A program made the translations under genes and the position numbers. Shown here one piece after another: positions 9,276-19,998 of a stretch of 64,000 bases of DNA. Where the stretch lies: the NCBI GenBank assembly GCA_964036665.1, contig OZ038528.1, positions 4,532,501 through 4,596,500 of the forward strand, read 5' to 3'. The notes beneath the pieces are model-generated. The model was not told where the DNA came from and did no database searches. It saw only the letters and a program-made list of their open reading frames with translations. Source of the stretch: Gordius sp. MW1. Lineage: Eukaryota; Nematomorpha; Gordioida; Gordea; Gordiidae. The stretch's first letter is position 1. The number at the start of each line of letters is the position of its first letter.

Positions 9276-12200
9276 ATGATTATTTTAAATCTCAAGGTAA
9301 CCTTTATCACACTTATCCTCCTAGCCCAATTATGTGGGCCCTTAGCGTCTATTAGGTGTTATCAGTGCGGATCATTTGAAAGTGATTTAACATTCCAAGA
9401 TTTATTAAACTAAAATTCTTTGAAAGGTACAGGTACGTGTCAAACGCCTTTTAAAAGAAAAGCCAGAATAGTGGAAGGTTTAAACTTAAAACGAAAGTGT
9501 AATTTCCTTGTGTATGATATACTATAGGTAATGGAGTCTGCTATAAGTTTGAAGATACTCGGGTTCTCACGGTAGCTAGGGGACTTGCTTTAGTAAGATA
9601 ATAATTATATGCATTATATAAATGATAATAAGTTAATTTCGATTATAGTATGTTGCCCATCCTATAGTCACTAATGTATATACATTAAAATTAACCTTGT
9701 TGCCCACCTATATAGGGTTATTTATAATAATTCACTAGACGCAAATTATAGGAGTGACAAATAGGAAAATATTAATTTATATGCATAGGATATGTAAAGT
9801 TTTGTAGACCTAGAAAATAAGTCACTACAAGCGTGCTGAAATTTGGAATATTCGGGGTATAAATATAATATTCTTCTTCATCTTTCTATGACTGTTTGTC
9901 ACCTATGCTGGTGGTCAGTCCTTTCAGTATTCGTTTACATTTGTTTCTGTTTACATAGATCTTTCTTTATCTTGTGGACTTTCATATCGTGCCGTATTTT
10001 ATAAATCCAGGTTAGCTTGGGTCTTCCTCTCCTGCGTTTTCCTGCGAAATATATCATCTCGATTTTCTTTCCGACGTACTATCGTCCCTTCTTTCGTCAT
10101 GGCCATACCATCTTAGTCTATTTGTTAGGAGCTTTGTCGTAATAGATGTAGTACCCAGAATTCTTCTTATTTCTTCATTTCGCCTATGTTCCTTTTTGCT
10201 TACTCCTAGCACCCATCTTAGCATTCTCATCTCCATGGTCGCAATAGGCTGCTCTTTTCTTTTACGTATAGCCCATGATTCCGAGCTATACAGGACTGTT
10301 GGCTGTATGATGGATTTATACAGTGCGCCTTTTAGTCTTCTCAAAATATAATCTATTAGACACAAGCAATAAAAAGGAGTGTTATTATAAAAAAGAAGAT
10401 TATATTACAAAAAAACTATGGGGATTAAGTAATATAGCATCTTTCAAGATATAAATCTTTTACTAAGTGAGACAAAACTGAAGTAAACTTAATTTGGTTA
10501 ACTCCTAAATATAACATTTACAGATTTTGATTATTATTTAAACCTGGCCTATTTTCGACGTTATATACTAAAACTAGCCCCTATTTACCCTTATAAATTA
10601 AAAAAAGGCAAAATTAAAAGTTGAAATATTTTGAACTTTAGCATAAAGGCCTGCTTTAAAAATCATAAATCTGATCCCTGAAATATTATAATAACATATC
10701 TGGGTTTTGTAGCATCGCCCCCCCCCCCTTCCCAATCATTTTGTTCCGCACCCTTAACTACATACAGGCACGTAGTCAGGATTTTGTAGGTGAGGGTGGG
10801 ATGTTCTAAGACTTTTCTCTATGCCTGTTCGACCTACGGGTCGAGCCACTGTCGTTAAACTAAATTCTCTTGCGAGCCGGGGCGAATACCAGAACAAGAT
10901 TCGAGCAATTCAGGCCTAATAAGATTTTTTAAATAATGTGTAATTTTGTTTGATGCGATTAGTGTTTCGATCTCGTCTCGTCTCGGTCTCGAAAACAAAA
11001 TCTCGTCTCGGGAGCGATTATGAAAATCTCGATCTCGTCTCGGTCTAGAAAAATCTTGATCTCGTCTCGACGAGAATTCTCGTCTCGTCTCGTATTTAAA
11101 AAAAAATATATACTGAATAAAAATTTGTCCTGTTTTATTAAAAATATTAAAAAAGTGTTAAAAAATCCAAATGGCAAATTTTTATATTTTTAAAAAACTT
11201 TAATACACAAACCTTTCAAAGATTTAGCAGGAGACGACATCTCAATGACAATATAAAGATATAATTCATAAAGATAACATTTTCTATGGAAAGTGCAGAA
11301 TAAAAGACTATAAATAAATTTGAAGTATAGAAAATTAAATGTGATTGTTCTAGCATATTATAACATTTGTGTCAAATTCTCTGTTTTTGTCAACTATAAA
11401 TAGACTTAATAATACGTTCGATTATAGTTGACTTAGTTGCATAATTGAGCAAATTGAGCTATATTAACCCTGGCTAAAGCTTCTTAATCTACTAAGTCTA
11501 TTGTTACCATCATCAATTATATGCCATAGCGTTTATTGCATGTTTACTATAGCGTTATAAACCATAAAGTGCGAGTGACTTTTAATGATAATATTATTAT
11601 TTACAGAACTGATAACTAGATCATTTCAAAACGTTGTAAAAACAACAATAAAAGCAGCATTATTATAGGATTAAGAAGATAAGGGTTTAAACTTTAAATT
11701 GCACGTATTTAAATTTATGACAGAAATCAATGTAATCAAATTTATATTCCAAATAATTACCTTCCAATTCCAACTAACTTTGCCATTAAATACTTATTTA
11801 TCGAATGCAGTATAGGTTCGTGTATTTATTTTATATTGCACAATTATAAAAATATAATAAATTTAAATGCACCTGCCCAGCGTATAATGTGAAAAGTCAT
11901 GCAAATGACAAAACTATGTATTCACAAATGTCTTATTAAAATTCAAAAATTTGGGAGGTTTATTATTAGTTAAAGCATAAAAACTTTAAAAAAATTCAGA
12001 TTTAAATTTAATCTATTACGGTGTCATTAAATACTCTATTGTACTTTTGAAATCGTTAGGCGGGTGTTCAAAAATCTAGAGCCACTTATTTAAACTGATT
12101 GACTACCAATTTATAATTACCGCATTATGCAGGATGAGTAACTGCAAAATATAAATTTAGTAATATTTACTATTCCATCAGAACTCATTCTAAGCCTAAA

Positions 12201-13742
12201 TTTTTAATATTAATTGCTATGCAATTTATTTTAATAATGCTATGGATACAAATATGTGATAAAGATATTATAAAATTATTAACATACCCTATGGGTCAAC
12301 CTTACTTAGGTAAATGATTGCCAGATTTTAAATTTTTTACAAAAATATATAATATTTACTACACTTAGGAATTTTTTTAATATCAAATATATTCCATACA
12401 TATTGATTTACACTTAATACCTTAAATGTAAATTATGCAATTAAAATAACAAAACATTTACTAAAATCTAACGACCAATAAAAAGATCTCGCCAAAAAAA
12501 TCTCGTCTCGTCTCGACATCAAAATTCTCGCCACCAAGATTTTTCTCGGTTTTTCCGCATCACTAGATGTGATATTTTGTCACTTTTTGATTCGATCGTA
12601 CAATATGTTAACAGTGTTTCTTACATAGGAGAACCGACCATCAATTAATCGTTTTATAAAAAATAAAATTAAATTATTGCACAAACTTAGAAAATCATCA
12701 TTTTGAGTCGGACAATTGTGCAGCTTTAATAAAATTTGGGCATGGCCGGGCGGTTTCTTAGAAGAGTTTAAGCGGGTCAAGGGGGCAAACTAGTTATAAA
12801 ATAGGACGGGCAGGGTTTATGCAGAAAATTTTAACAAATCTGGCCTTTAAAAAGGTATGAATTCGTTGTTAAAAAAACAAAACGTTATAATTATAGTCAT
12901 TATAAGATGGGGTCAATTTTCTTTTTCCAAGCCATTTTCTACCTCGATATTCACCAGAGGTGGGAACATTCGCGAAGAATTTTTAACAATACCAATCTTC
13001 TATTACTATTTAATACGTTTTCAATCTCCTGATTAAGTAAAATTTCGTTCAGTAGTTCATGTAGTTATAAGAGACAAAAAGGCGTGGGGATATTAGGCAG
13101 TGGTTTAAATAGTATTTTGTAAGGTGTTAGGGTGTAGAGAGAATATTTGCGACAACAAATCTTTTAAGTTTTGAAGCCATATACCATCTTATTTTAATTG
13201 ATATTACTGCCATTAAAATCACTTGGGTAAATTTAGATTCCAAATTCTTTCAAATTTACAAAAATTATCATTTTACCCCTCCCTTAATCATTATTGCCCC
13301 CCTCTAATTCCAATGCTGGCTACGTCAATGCTAAATTAAATTTTTTGGGTAAATGAATTCGAAAAAAGATATTTAATGTAATTAAGGCTTTTTTGTCGAA
13401 AATGTAATTCATAAGAAAAAGCATATATAAACTTATAAAGTATTTATAAATGTCTTAGTCTGTTATGCAACTATAAATATCTCAATTCATTTATTAGATT
13501 AGTAACCCTTTAGCTACGCAACTGCCTACTTATTTTATAGACTGCATAAATGATCTTGTAACAATAAAATATATATTTTTCCTCATATTTTGTTAAACTG
13601 CATTTTTATACAGAGGTGCATCAAAGATGAAAATTTGGATTGCTGTTCGGAAGATTTGTGCAATGCAGCCATTCTTAAGAAACACGATCTTGGGATTGTA
13701 GCGATTTGTCTATATTTTCTAGCATACATACATTTGAACTGA
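9276..13742 (+). CDS. Ly6/CD59-like (quiver-type) GPI-anchored surface protein, three exons, in-frame stop
   Basis: Small secreted three-finger proteins tethered by GPI. Exon 1 (9276-9432) encodes a signal peptide (hydrophobic TFITLILLAQL, cleavage near residue 25) followed by R-C-Y-Q-C, the Ly6 hallmark start. Exon 2 (9528-9592) gives GNGVCYKFEDTR and VARGLAL. Exon 3 (13614-13742) gives R-C-I-K-D-E-N-L-D-C-C-S-E-D-L-C-N, the diagnostic CC..DLCN end, plus a hydrophobic GPI-signal tail ending AYIHLN-stop. Phases agree (1, then 0) and splice sites are canonical. Codon 46 in exon 1 is TAA (9411-9413), and the cysteines usually found just after CYQC are missing. The gene may therefore be dead, or exon 1 may be mis-drawn or contain an error. 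Intron 2 (about 4 kb) holds a LINE and a hAT and contains the start of the tandem duplication. Confidence 0.7.
9870..10370 (-). mobile_element. RTE-type LINE 3' fragment in the Ly6 intron
   Basis: Minus-strand frame 10365-10054 encodes the C-terminal region: LKGALYKSIIQPTVLYSSES, EMRMLRWVLGVSKKEH and LLTNRLRWYG. These are the conserved blocks downstream of the RTE reverse transcriptase. The copy is 5'-truncated. It differs clearly in sequence from the RTE copies at 5725 and 27966, so it is a different subfamily. Confidence 0.75.
10371..10959. other. Intronic AT-rich stretch with a MITE-like end
   Basis: A C-run at about 10720 and 'ggcacgtagtcaggatttt' at about 10769 suggest one worn end of the GGCGTAGCCAG MITE family. 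Nothing else is recognised. Confidence 0.35.
10960..12565. mobile_element. Non-autonomous hAT element 'hAT-A' with TCTCGTCTCG arrays
   Basis: It begins tagtgtttcgatctcgtctcg and ends ctcggtttttccgcatcacta. Flanks gatgcgat (10952-10959) and gatgtgat (12566-12573) form an 8-bp target duplication with one mismatch. Both ends carry dense TCTCGTCTCG/CGAGACGAGA repeats, probably subterminal transposase-binding motifs. The 1.4-kb AT-rich interior has no transposase. The tandem duplication starts at 11600, inside this element. Confidence 0.8.
12566..13613. other. Remainder of Ly6 intron 2
   Basis: It includes a 'ggccgggcggt...gacgggcaggg' GC-rich remnant (about 12740-12810) resembling the GCCCG-type hAT ends, and a right MITE end 'ctggctacgtcaatg' finishing at 13330. 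The rest is AT-rich. The stretch is repeated at about 35347-36394. Confidence 0.5.
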
Positions 13743-15120
13743 CATTTTAAAGTGTTAGCGTATAAAGTCTCTAATAATTTATAAATTCAAAGCACAATTT
13801 ATGAAGAAATAGAAACACAAGATAAAACTCTGTTTATTAACTCACAGATCACATTGTCCCATATTGTAGTGTTGATTAGCTAAATCGGCAAGGCAAGCTT
13901 AAATAGTCCCAAAATAAACTTCTCACATAAAAACAGCGCCGCAATATTAGTCCATTTTCAAACGTCTATAAACATATGTAATCATGGGCGTACTCATTAT
14001 TATTTAGGAAGGGGCAGGGTGATCATTTATATACGAAATGATCATTCTGATGCTTTTGAAATAGACATTCAAGATCTAATGACATTTAATACTTCCCAGT
14101 GTCCAAAAAATATTAATTTGATAAAATGCCGGGTTATGGGCCATACAGATTAATTAAAAAAACCTTAAATGCGATTGCTAATTACATATGACTTATATAC
14201 ATAATCATGATCAAGACACAGCGTTTAATGAATAGCCTAAAGACCTTTATAAATAATTTTTGGCTTTTTAATAATCCATATATTTAAAAATTAGACATAT
14301 AGATTTGGACAGGCAATCAGAGGTCTAAAATTTACGATCTGGCCATATACAAGCTAAAATTTAAAACTTGCTTAATTTTGTAATTACTGTCAAATTATTT
14401 GTTTATACCATACCCTCTAGTCCGAACGTGCGACTTTTAACAATATAGTATAATATCCTATATCCTGTTATAATCATTTATTTCGAATTCCAAACTTAAT
14501 AATTGGGTTTCTAAGTATCGGACGGAAAAATAGGGAAGGGCTCGGGTATATTAACAATAAATGTTGATTGTATTAACCAGATATAAGAAAGGGTAATTAC
14601 TATATTTATCAAACATTTATGAGTACAGCTTTAGGAATAGTTAAAAACAGTAAAAATAGTATTCAAGTCGAAAAATGAATATGAATCAAGGACTACTCAA
14701 TTGAAATTCCAAAATATGATTAGGGCAATGTTCAATATTCCTCAACTATTCTAATCTTCACAATACCTAAATTAATAATAATAAAAAAACAAGGAGTTAG
14801 CCAAATAATTGACGGAAAAATATATTATAAACTTCTGAATATTTAGCTTGTTAGTTCCAAAAAGATAATTTTATAAAAGATAATATTGAAAGATTTTTCT
14901 ATATATTAAAGTTTTGCCACTTAATTACAACTCAGTAAATCCAAGTTTTATCAAAGATAGACAAGAGAAGAAAACCACAAATTTTGCAACATTCAGCACT
15001 ATCCCTAGCATACTGTAAAGAGTTATTTGACCTTTAATCAGCTATTACATTAAATATTGGACAACACAAAAAAACAAAATATGTATTTACATAATAATAA
15101 TTCAAATTTTTTTTTGATGT
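13743..15120. other. Spacer between convergent Ly6 and metaxin-1 genes
   Basis: AT-rich, no supported gene. A degraded MITE start 'catgggcgtactcatt' lies at about 13984. Both genes must place their 3' UTRs here. Unit 2 has the same stretch with a small sequence replacement near 37100-37150. Confidence 0.5.
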
Positions 15121-18100
15121 TTATATACCAGAATACAAAGCAAAAGAGGTCATTGCTGTAAGGCTCAATATTGCCCATAAGATTTTGTTTCTTCTTTTAC
15201 ATGGCCAGTCATCATAGGTTGATTTCTTCTTTTCTATAAACAAAATATTTTTAAGTTCAATTAGGGCGGGGGGCAAAACATAAAGTGTTTCAATTATTGA
15301 GGGTTTTTGTATCAAAAATCCCCCCCCCCCGGCTACACCCATGTTGCTTATTAAATACATAATCAAATTCCAAAAACAAATTATCGTATCCGGAGATACG
15401 ATGATGAAGATATCTTCCCACCTCATCTTATTCAAAAGTTAAGAGTTCAACACGCGGTACAATTCTTTTGATCTTACACATTGTACACTCATAGCGTAGA
15501 CCATTATTCTTTTACATTTAATTCCTAGTACGCGTATGTTATTCCCCCCCCCCGACGCGCTTATACGTTTGTGTTATTTATTTCTCCCCATATATGATTG
15601 TTTATCAACATGAATACGGATGAGTGATTTGTAATAAGGAGATTGATATACATTAATATGATTTTTCTACGTGATAAAATAGATTGGCGAAATGTAGAGC
15701 GGTAAAGTTATATTTTTTTAGTGGCTTTAAGCTCGGCCATCCCACAACAATATTTCCCCCTATCCTTCCTTTAAATTCCCCCGATTAATTCCTAATAATT
15801 CTTCCTTCAAAATTCGCAAATCATATTCTTTTTCGCAGGAACGCGATATTGGCGCCGAAACAAAAACAATTTAACCACTTCGCCGGGATTAAAAAGTAAT
15901 CGAACCTGTACTAAAACAATCGAACCAATCCACGATTCGGAAATATTGGGAGACGGAGGAGAAAACAATTCCTTCGAACGATTGGCTACCAAATTTAAAC
16001 CGCAAACATAATTCAGTGGTAATTCCAATATGTCTGAGAACATATGGCAGAATTCTTCGAACGAATGAAAATATCGAGACTGATTTAAATCAAAATATCA
16101 ATTATGCAGAATCTTCCCTAACTAATTCTCAAGGCCTAAATTCTTAATCCGCTAAAATATTATTGTAAGACAGAATTATACACTTGATTTATTTACATAT
16201 ATTAATTATATGAAAATTATATTGTTAACCAATATTTAAACCCCCCCCCCCCCCCCGCAGTTTCTTTGATTATTATTTGACAGTCTGCGCGTGGGCAAGA
16301 AAGGATAATTTTCAAGATGGCAGTTTACACTCTATATTAATTATAAGTTTTGTCAAGGCTGTTGCTCGAGGAGTCAAAGAGCTGGAAAAAAAACCGTTAG
16401 CCATGACGTTGCCTTTTTATCACTGATTTTTACATATATCAGTCGTCGTGTGAGCAAAGGCCAGAGTTGGTATTCGATGCCAGATGTTTGAAACTTATAA
16501 TGTTAATAACGCCGCCTTGATAGTTGCACTGAACTCTTAGAACTCGATCGAAAATACATTAAGTCTTCGACTTTTAAAAGGGAAAGGTATCGTATCCGGA
16601 GATACGATGATGAAGATATCTTCCCACCTCATCTTATTCAAAAGTTAAGAGTTCAACACGCGGTACAATTCTTTTGATCTTACACATTGTACACTCATAG
16701 CGTAGACCATTATTCTTTTACATTTAATTCCTAGTACGCGTATGTTATTCCCCCCCCCCCGACGCGCTTATACGTTTGTGTTATTTATTTCTCCCCATAT
16801 ATGATTGTTTATCAACATGAATACGGATGAGTGATTTGTAATAAGGAGATTGATACATTAATATAATTTTTCTACGTGATAAAATAGATTGGCGAAATGT
16901 AGAGCGGTAAAGTTATATTTTTTTAGTGGCTTTAAGCCCGGCCATCCCCCAATAATTTATTTTTTTACGGCCCAATATTTCCCCCAATTCAAGCCTGATA
17001 ATTCCCCCTTCCATCAAAATTCGCAAATCATATTCCTTTTCTCAGGAATGCGATACAAATATATATAATATTATCATTAATAGTGTTTAGCAAGTAGTTA
17101 AAATAAATTTCTCCTCTGAAAATAACATTATTATAAATTAAATAAAATGATTACCAAAATGCCCTAAAAAGCATCTAATTTAGGGATGGACTATTATATA
17201 AATGTAATGATTTTCTCAAAACATTATGTTAATTTAAATCTAGACAATTTTCCTTAGTATTTTGTAATATAATAAATGGCAAATGTACTCTTGTCTATTT
17301 TAATAATACTCTAACATGAGATTTTACTTAGACAACACTTAAATGATTGTAGTTAAATGCATTTTCAAAGGTGAAGGCAAACTTTCCATACATCATATTT
17401 CTCTAATGTAAACCCAGACGAGCATAAATATTTTTGGTTTACCTATAATTGCTCAACCCAAGCCCTGACTCAATTTCATGACATTTTATGTATTCATTTG
17501 TAAATAAAAAACTTTTCTTTTCTTATAAAAGCATTACATTTATATCATATAGCTTATTCTATAAAAAAAAAATTAGTAATAAAAAATCGGATATGAATGC
17601 ATAAATTTTGACAAAAATATAAATGAACATAAATACTCTTAAAATATAGGATTAGTTAAATATAAATTTTATTAGGTAATATAGCTGGCAATATAATTGA
17701 TTTATTAGAATTGAGCACTACCTTGATCCCCATGGGCATAATTTATGTTGAAATGAGATTTGGTTATATTTTCAATAAAACTAATCAAATTTGGGCACGC
17801 TTTAAGGTGAGCCTGCAATTCAGTGTTTTTTAGAGGGGCATAATATAAAGGTGCTAGATAGGCATACATCAAGGCATCAGCACTGCTTGGCCTAGGTTGA
17901 TAAAACAAATGTTTATTTTTTATTTTGAATATTAACCAAAGTTTCAAGCAAAGTTATTGTTTAAAGAGTCACTTTTTAGTTCCAAATAAGTGTTGATTAG
18001 CATTCAAACGGTTAGATACTGAATTAAGGCAATTCTTGGTAGTTGCATATATCTATAAAGAATTAAAAATTAAGGTTATATTTTAACTTAACTATAGATT

Positions 18101-18726
18101 TTGATGAAATATCTTGAAGTGGTTTATCAGAATGATGCAGCCCATTCAATATGTTGTAATAATGCCAATACAACTTGCTGAGTGTAAAAATACCAAACGG
18201 AAATTTTAAAAATTTAGCATAAGCCGGTCTAGTGCACTCTTTGCAATTTTCATCATCCAACCAAAAAGTAAAAATCTAAATTAGAAGATAATAAAACAAC
18301 TTAAGTCTTACAACACCTGGATATAAATCTTTTTGGAGATAAGATGAGTATGCAATTATATCTGCCTTAATATCTTCAGGTAACTCTGCATCAATATCAC
18401 AATTCTAAATTTGAAGTAAAATCATTATAATCTAATTTACTTCTTTCCTTAGTAGTTCTACAATATCCAATATATTAAACAAAAACTTGTGACCGTATTT
18501 TAAATAAGGAATTGTATCTAATTAATATATTCTTTATGAGATAAATTTTACATATAAGAGAGATTATAGATAAATTTTTGGAGTTAAAATCTATGTCTTT
18601 ACTAGCAAATCTGGAGTATGTCTAGAAAAAATTAGTATAGTCAAATGCTAAAACCATTAGGTATAATGAGTTAATATCAATTGATGGGCAATTCCATGCT
18701 GAACCCCAAACTCTTAAAGAAATCAT
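15121..18726 (-). CDS. MTX1: Metaxin-1 (mitochondrial outer-membrane import/SAM complex subunit), eight exons, copy 1
   Basis: Outer-membrane protein of the sorting and assembly machinery, with thioredoxin-like plus GST-C-like folds and a C-terminal membrane anchor. Exons on the minus strand: 18726-18655, 18621-18552, 18517-18441, 18404-18312, 18275-18093, 18052-17973, 17891-17722 and 15233-15121, giving 285 aa. The N-terminus MISLRVWGSAWNCPSID matches the metaxin VW....LPS start. The middle has LQKDLYPGVIFTFW, then PSSADALMYAYLAPL and LKACPNLISFIENI, the GST-C/metaxin core. The C-terminus CKRRNKILWAILSLTAM...YSGI resembles the metaxin-1 KRR + TM + LSGI tail. All phases agree. Introns are 33, 34, 36, 36, 40 and 81 bp, then one of 2,488 bp that hosts an LTR element. 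No break is seen. Confidence 0.93.
15258..15343. mobile_element. Truncated GGCGTAGCCAG-family MITE in metaxin intron 7
   Basis: It ends ggctacacccatg, with the 'ggcaaaac...gggtttttg' interior also present in the MITE at 19111. The left end is missing. The unit 2 counterpart is at about 38081-38163. It lies just downstream of the exon-8 acceptor on the plus strand and could add stray peptide if intron 7 were retained. Confidence 0.6.
15382..17055 (+). mobile_element. Short non-autonomous LTR retrotransposon (TRIM-like) in metaxin intron 7
   Basis: Direct LTRs 15382-15848 and 16588-17055 start tatcgtatccggagatacga and end gcgata, so they begin TATCG and end CGATA. Target duplication caaat (15377-15381 and 17056-17060). 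A primer-binding-like site ttggcgccgaaac follows the left LTR, and a purine tract (aaaagggaaagg) precedes the right LTR. The 739-bp interior shows no gag or pol. The LTRs are nearly identical over most of their length but differ more in their last ~110 bp, suggesting moderate age. It is present at the same site in both units, so it predates the duplication. Confidence 0.88.
17061..17704. other. AT-rich part of metaxin intron 7
   Basis: No feature recognised between the LTR element and exon 7. An in-frame extension of exon 7 would end at 17705 (GSAQF-stop), giving a shorter, anchor-less metaxin if intron 7 were retained. Confidence 0.5.
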
Positions 18727-19427
18727 TTCAAATTTAAAAACAGCTGACGTAAAATTTGTAAGAGACGTGGAGGAGCAACTAATTACAACAGTTAAATAAT
18801 AGTCGAAATTGTATAAATAATAATCTGATATTTGGTTTTAATTAAGTAATATTTTTTAAACACAAATTAAAAAAGTTACCCTAATTCCTCTTAATAAAAA
18901 AAGTTTAAATATGTAAAATTAAATTAGTGGTAAAAATCTTTAGCAGTTTTTTGATTTTCATGTTTTTAGGTGGTTAAGTTAAAATTGAAAAAAATCTATA
19001 GATTTCAACAATTTATGAGTTAAAACATGTAAGTAAAACCAAATTAGCACAGGATTATGGTGTAGGATTAGTCACAATCTATTGTATATGTAATAATAAA
19101 GAGAATTAGACATGGGCGTAGCCAGGTTTTGAATTAGGGGGGGGGGGCAAAACGTTTAAAAGTTTAAATGGGGGGGGGGGGGCAAAACGTGAAATTTATT
19201 AATTTTTAAGGGTTTTTGCATTGAAATTTTTTTTTTCTCGCCATTTAGGGGGGGGGGGGGCAGCCCCCCCCCCATGCCCCCCCTGGCTACGCCCATGGAA
19301 TTAGTTATAGATGCAGCAAATAATCTATCTCTAAGCAAAAAAAGACAAATTAAAAGTAATCTCCTTGTTATATATTTACATTATATAACTTAGCACAATA
19401 TATCGAGACAGAACAAGCCTTACTTAA
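18727..19427. other. Metaxin-1 upstream region
   Basis: AT-rich. On the metaxin strand a 'ttacgtcagct' CRE-like word lies about 20 bp before the start codon. A hAT MITE (19111-19297) occupies the middle. Transcription could be divergent with the small ORF at 19428. Confidence 0.35.
19111..19297. mobile_element. hAT-like MITE, CATGGGCGTAGCCAG ends
   Basis: Ends are catgggcgtagccagg and ctggctacgcccatg. Flanks gaattaga and gaattagt form an 8-bp target duplication, perfect (gaattaga twice) in unit 2. The interior has long G- and C-runs. This copy has an internal ~40-bp duplication around 'ggggcaaaacg' that unit 2 lacks. Confidence 0.88.
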
Positions 19428-19592
19428 ATGGCTTATAAGGATTTGCACCAAGAGATGTGTGATTTATCTTTGCTTTTATCCAAAGCAAAACAGTTTTTAA
19501 GCATGTTAATAAAGGTAAATTTTAGAAGATATCAAGAGTCTTTGGCTTTAAATAAACTGTTATTTGATAATTTATGTTACTTTGAATGTTAA
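19428..19592 (+). CDS. Small unrecognised ORF (54 aa), intact in unit 1 only
   Basis: ATG at 19428 gives M-A-Y-K-D-L-H-Q-E-M-C-D-L-S-L-L-L-S-K-A, continuing to F-E-C-stop, with a helix-like pattern. A gtaaat donor-like site follows LSMLIK, so it could be a first exon. In unit 2 a 4-bp difference brings in a stop at codon 14. It may be a host first exon, a 5' piece of the neighbouring element, or chance. Confidence 0.25.
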   Translation: MAYKDLHQEMCDLSLLLSKAKQFLSMLIKVNFRRYQESLALNKLLFDNLCYFEC

Positions 19593-19998
19593 ATTATGTT
19601 TAAACAAATTTTTGTTAACAAATTTATATAAATAAATAAAACTCTTAGGCATTCCAGATTAAGGTTCCGTAATAGGAACACATCAATTATTATAAAACAA
19701 TAAAATGGGTAATGCTGACTGTAAGGATCCGTAACCACTCCATGCGCTACTTATTATTATAATTACCTTTGATTATAAAAATTGTACTTTTACGCATTTT
19801 GTAACGAATTGATATATATAAAGTTGTACAAAGATCAGTTGTTTTTAGTTTTTAGTTTTTAACTCTCCTCCTAAAATCTCTAATTTTTATAAAATTCTTA
19901 TCCAAAAACTTTCTGAGATATCCAGATCCACCCCTCTTCAACCTTAAATCTTTGGTTTTTGATGGATCGGGTCACGAGTGACTAGAAGCTTATTATAG

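Noticed and set aside
10820-10880. Possible tRNA or SINE promoter box near 'gttcgacctacgg'
   Set aside because: No cloverleaf could be drawn and no matching A box lies upstream.
12580-12780. 66-aa minus-strand frame with a duplicate at 35361-35561
   Set aside because: It lies in the Ly6 intron over a worn GC-rich element. Conservation between units reflects the duplication only.
15807-16043. 78-aa minus-strand frame in the LTR element (and 38629-38865)
   Set aside because: It spans the LTR/interior boundary, antisense to the element, and matches no known protein family I can recognise.
17705-17947. 80-aa frame taken as a separate minus-strand gene
   Set aside because: It is metaxin-1 exon 7 plus intron sequence on both sides. 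The real exon is 17722-17891, joined to exon 8 at 15233.
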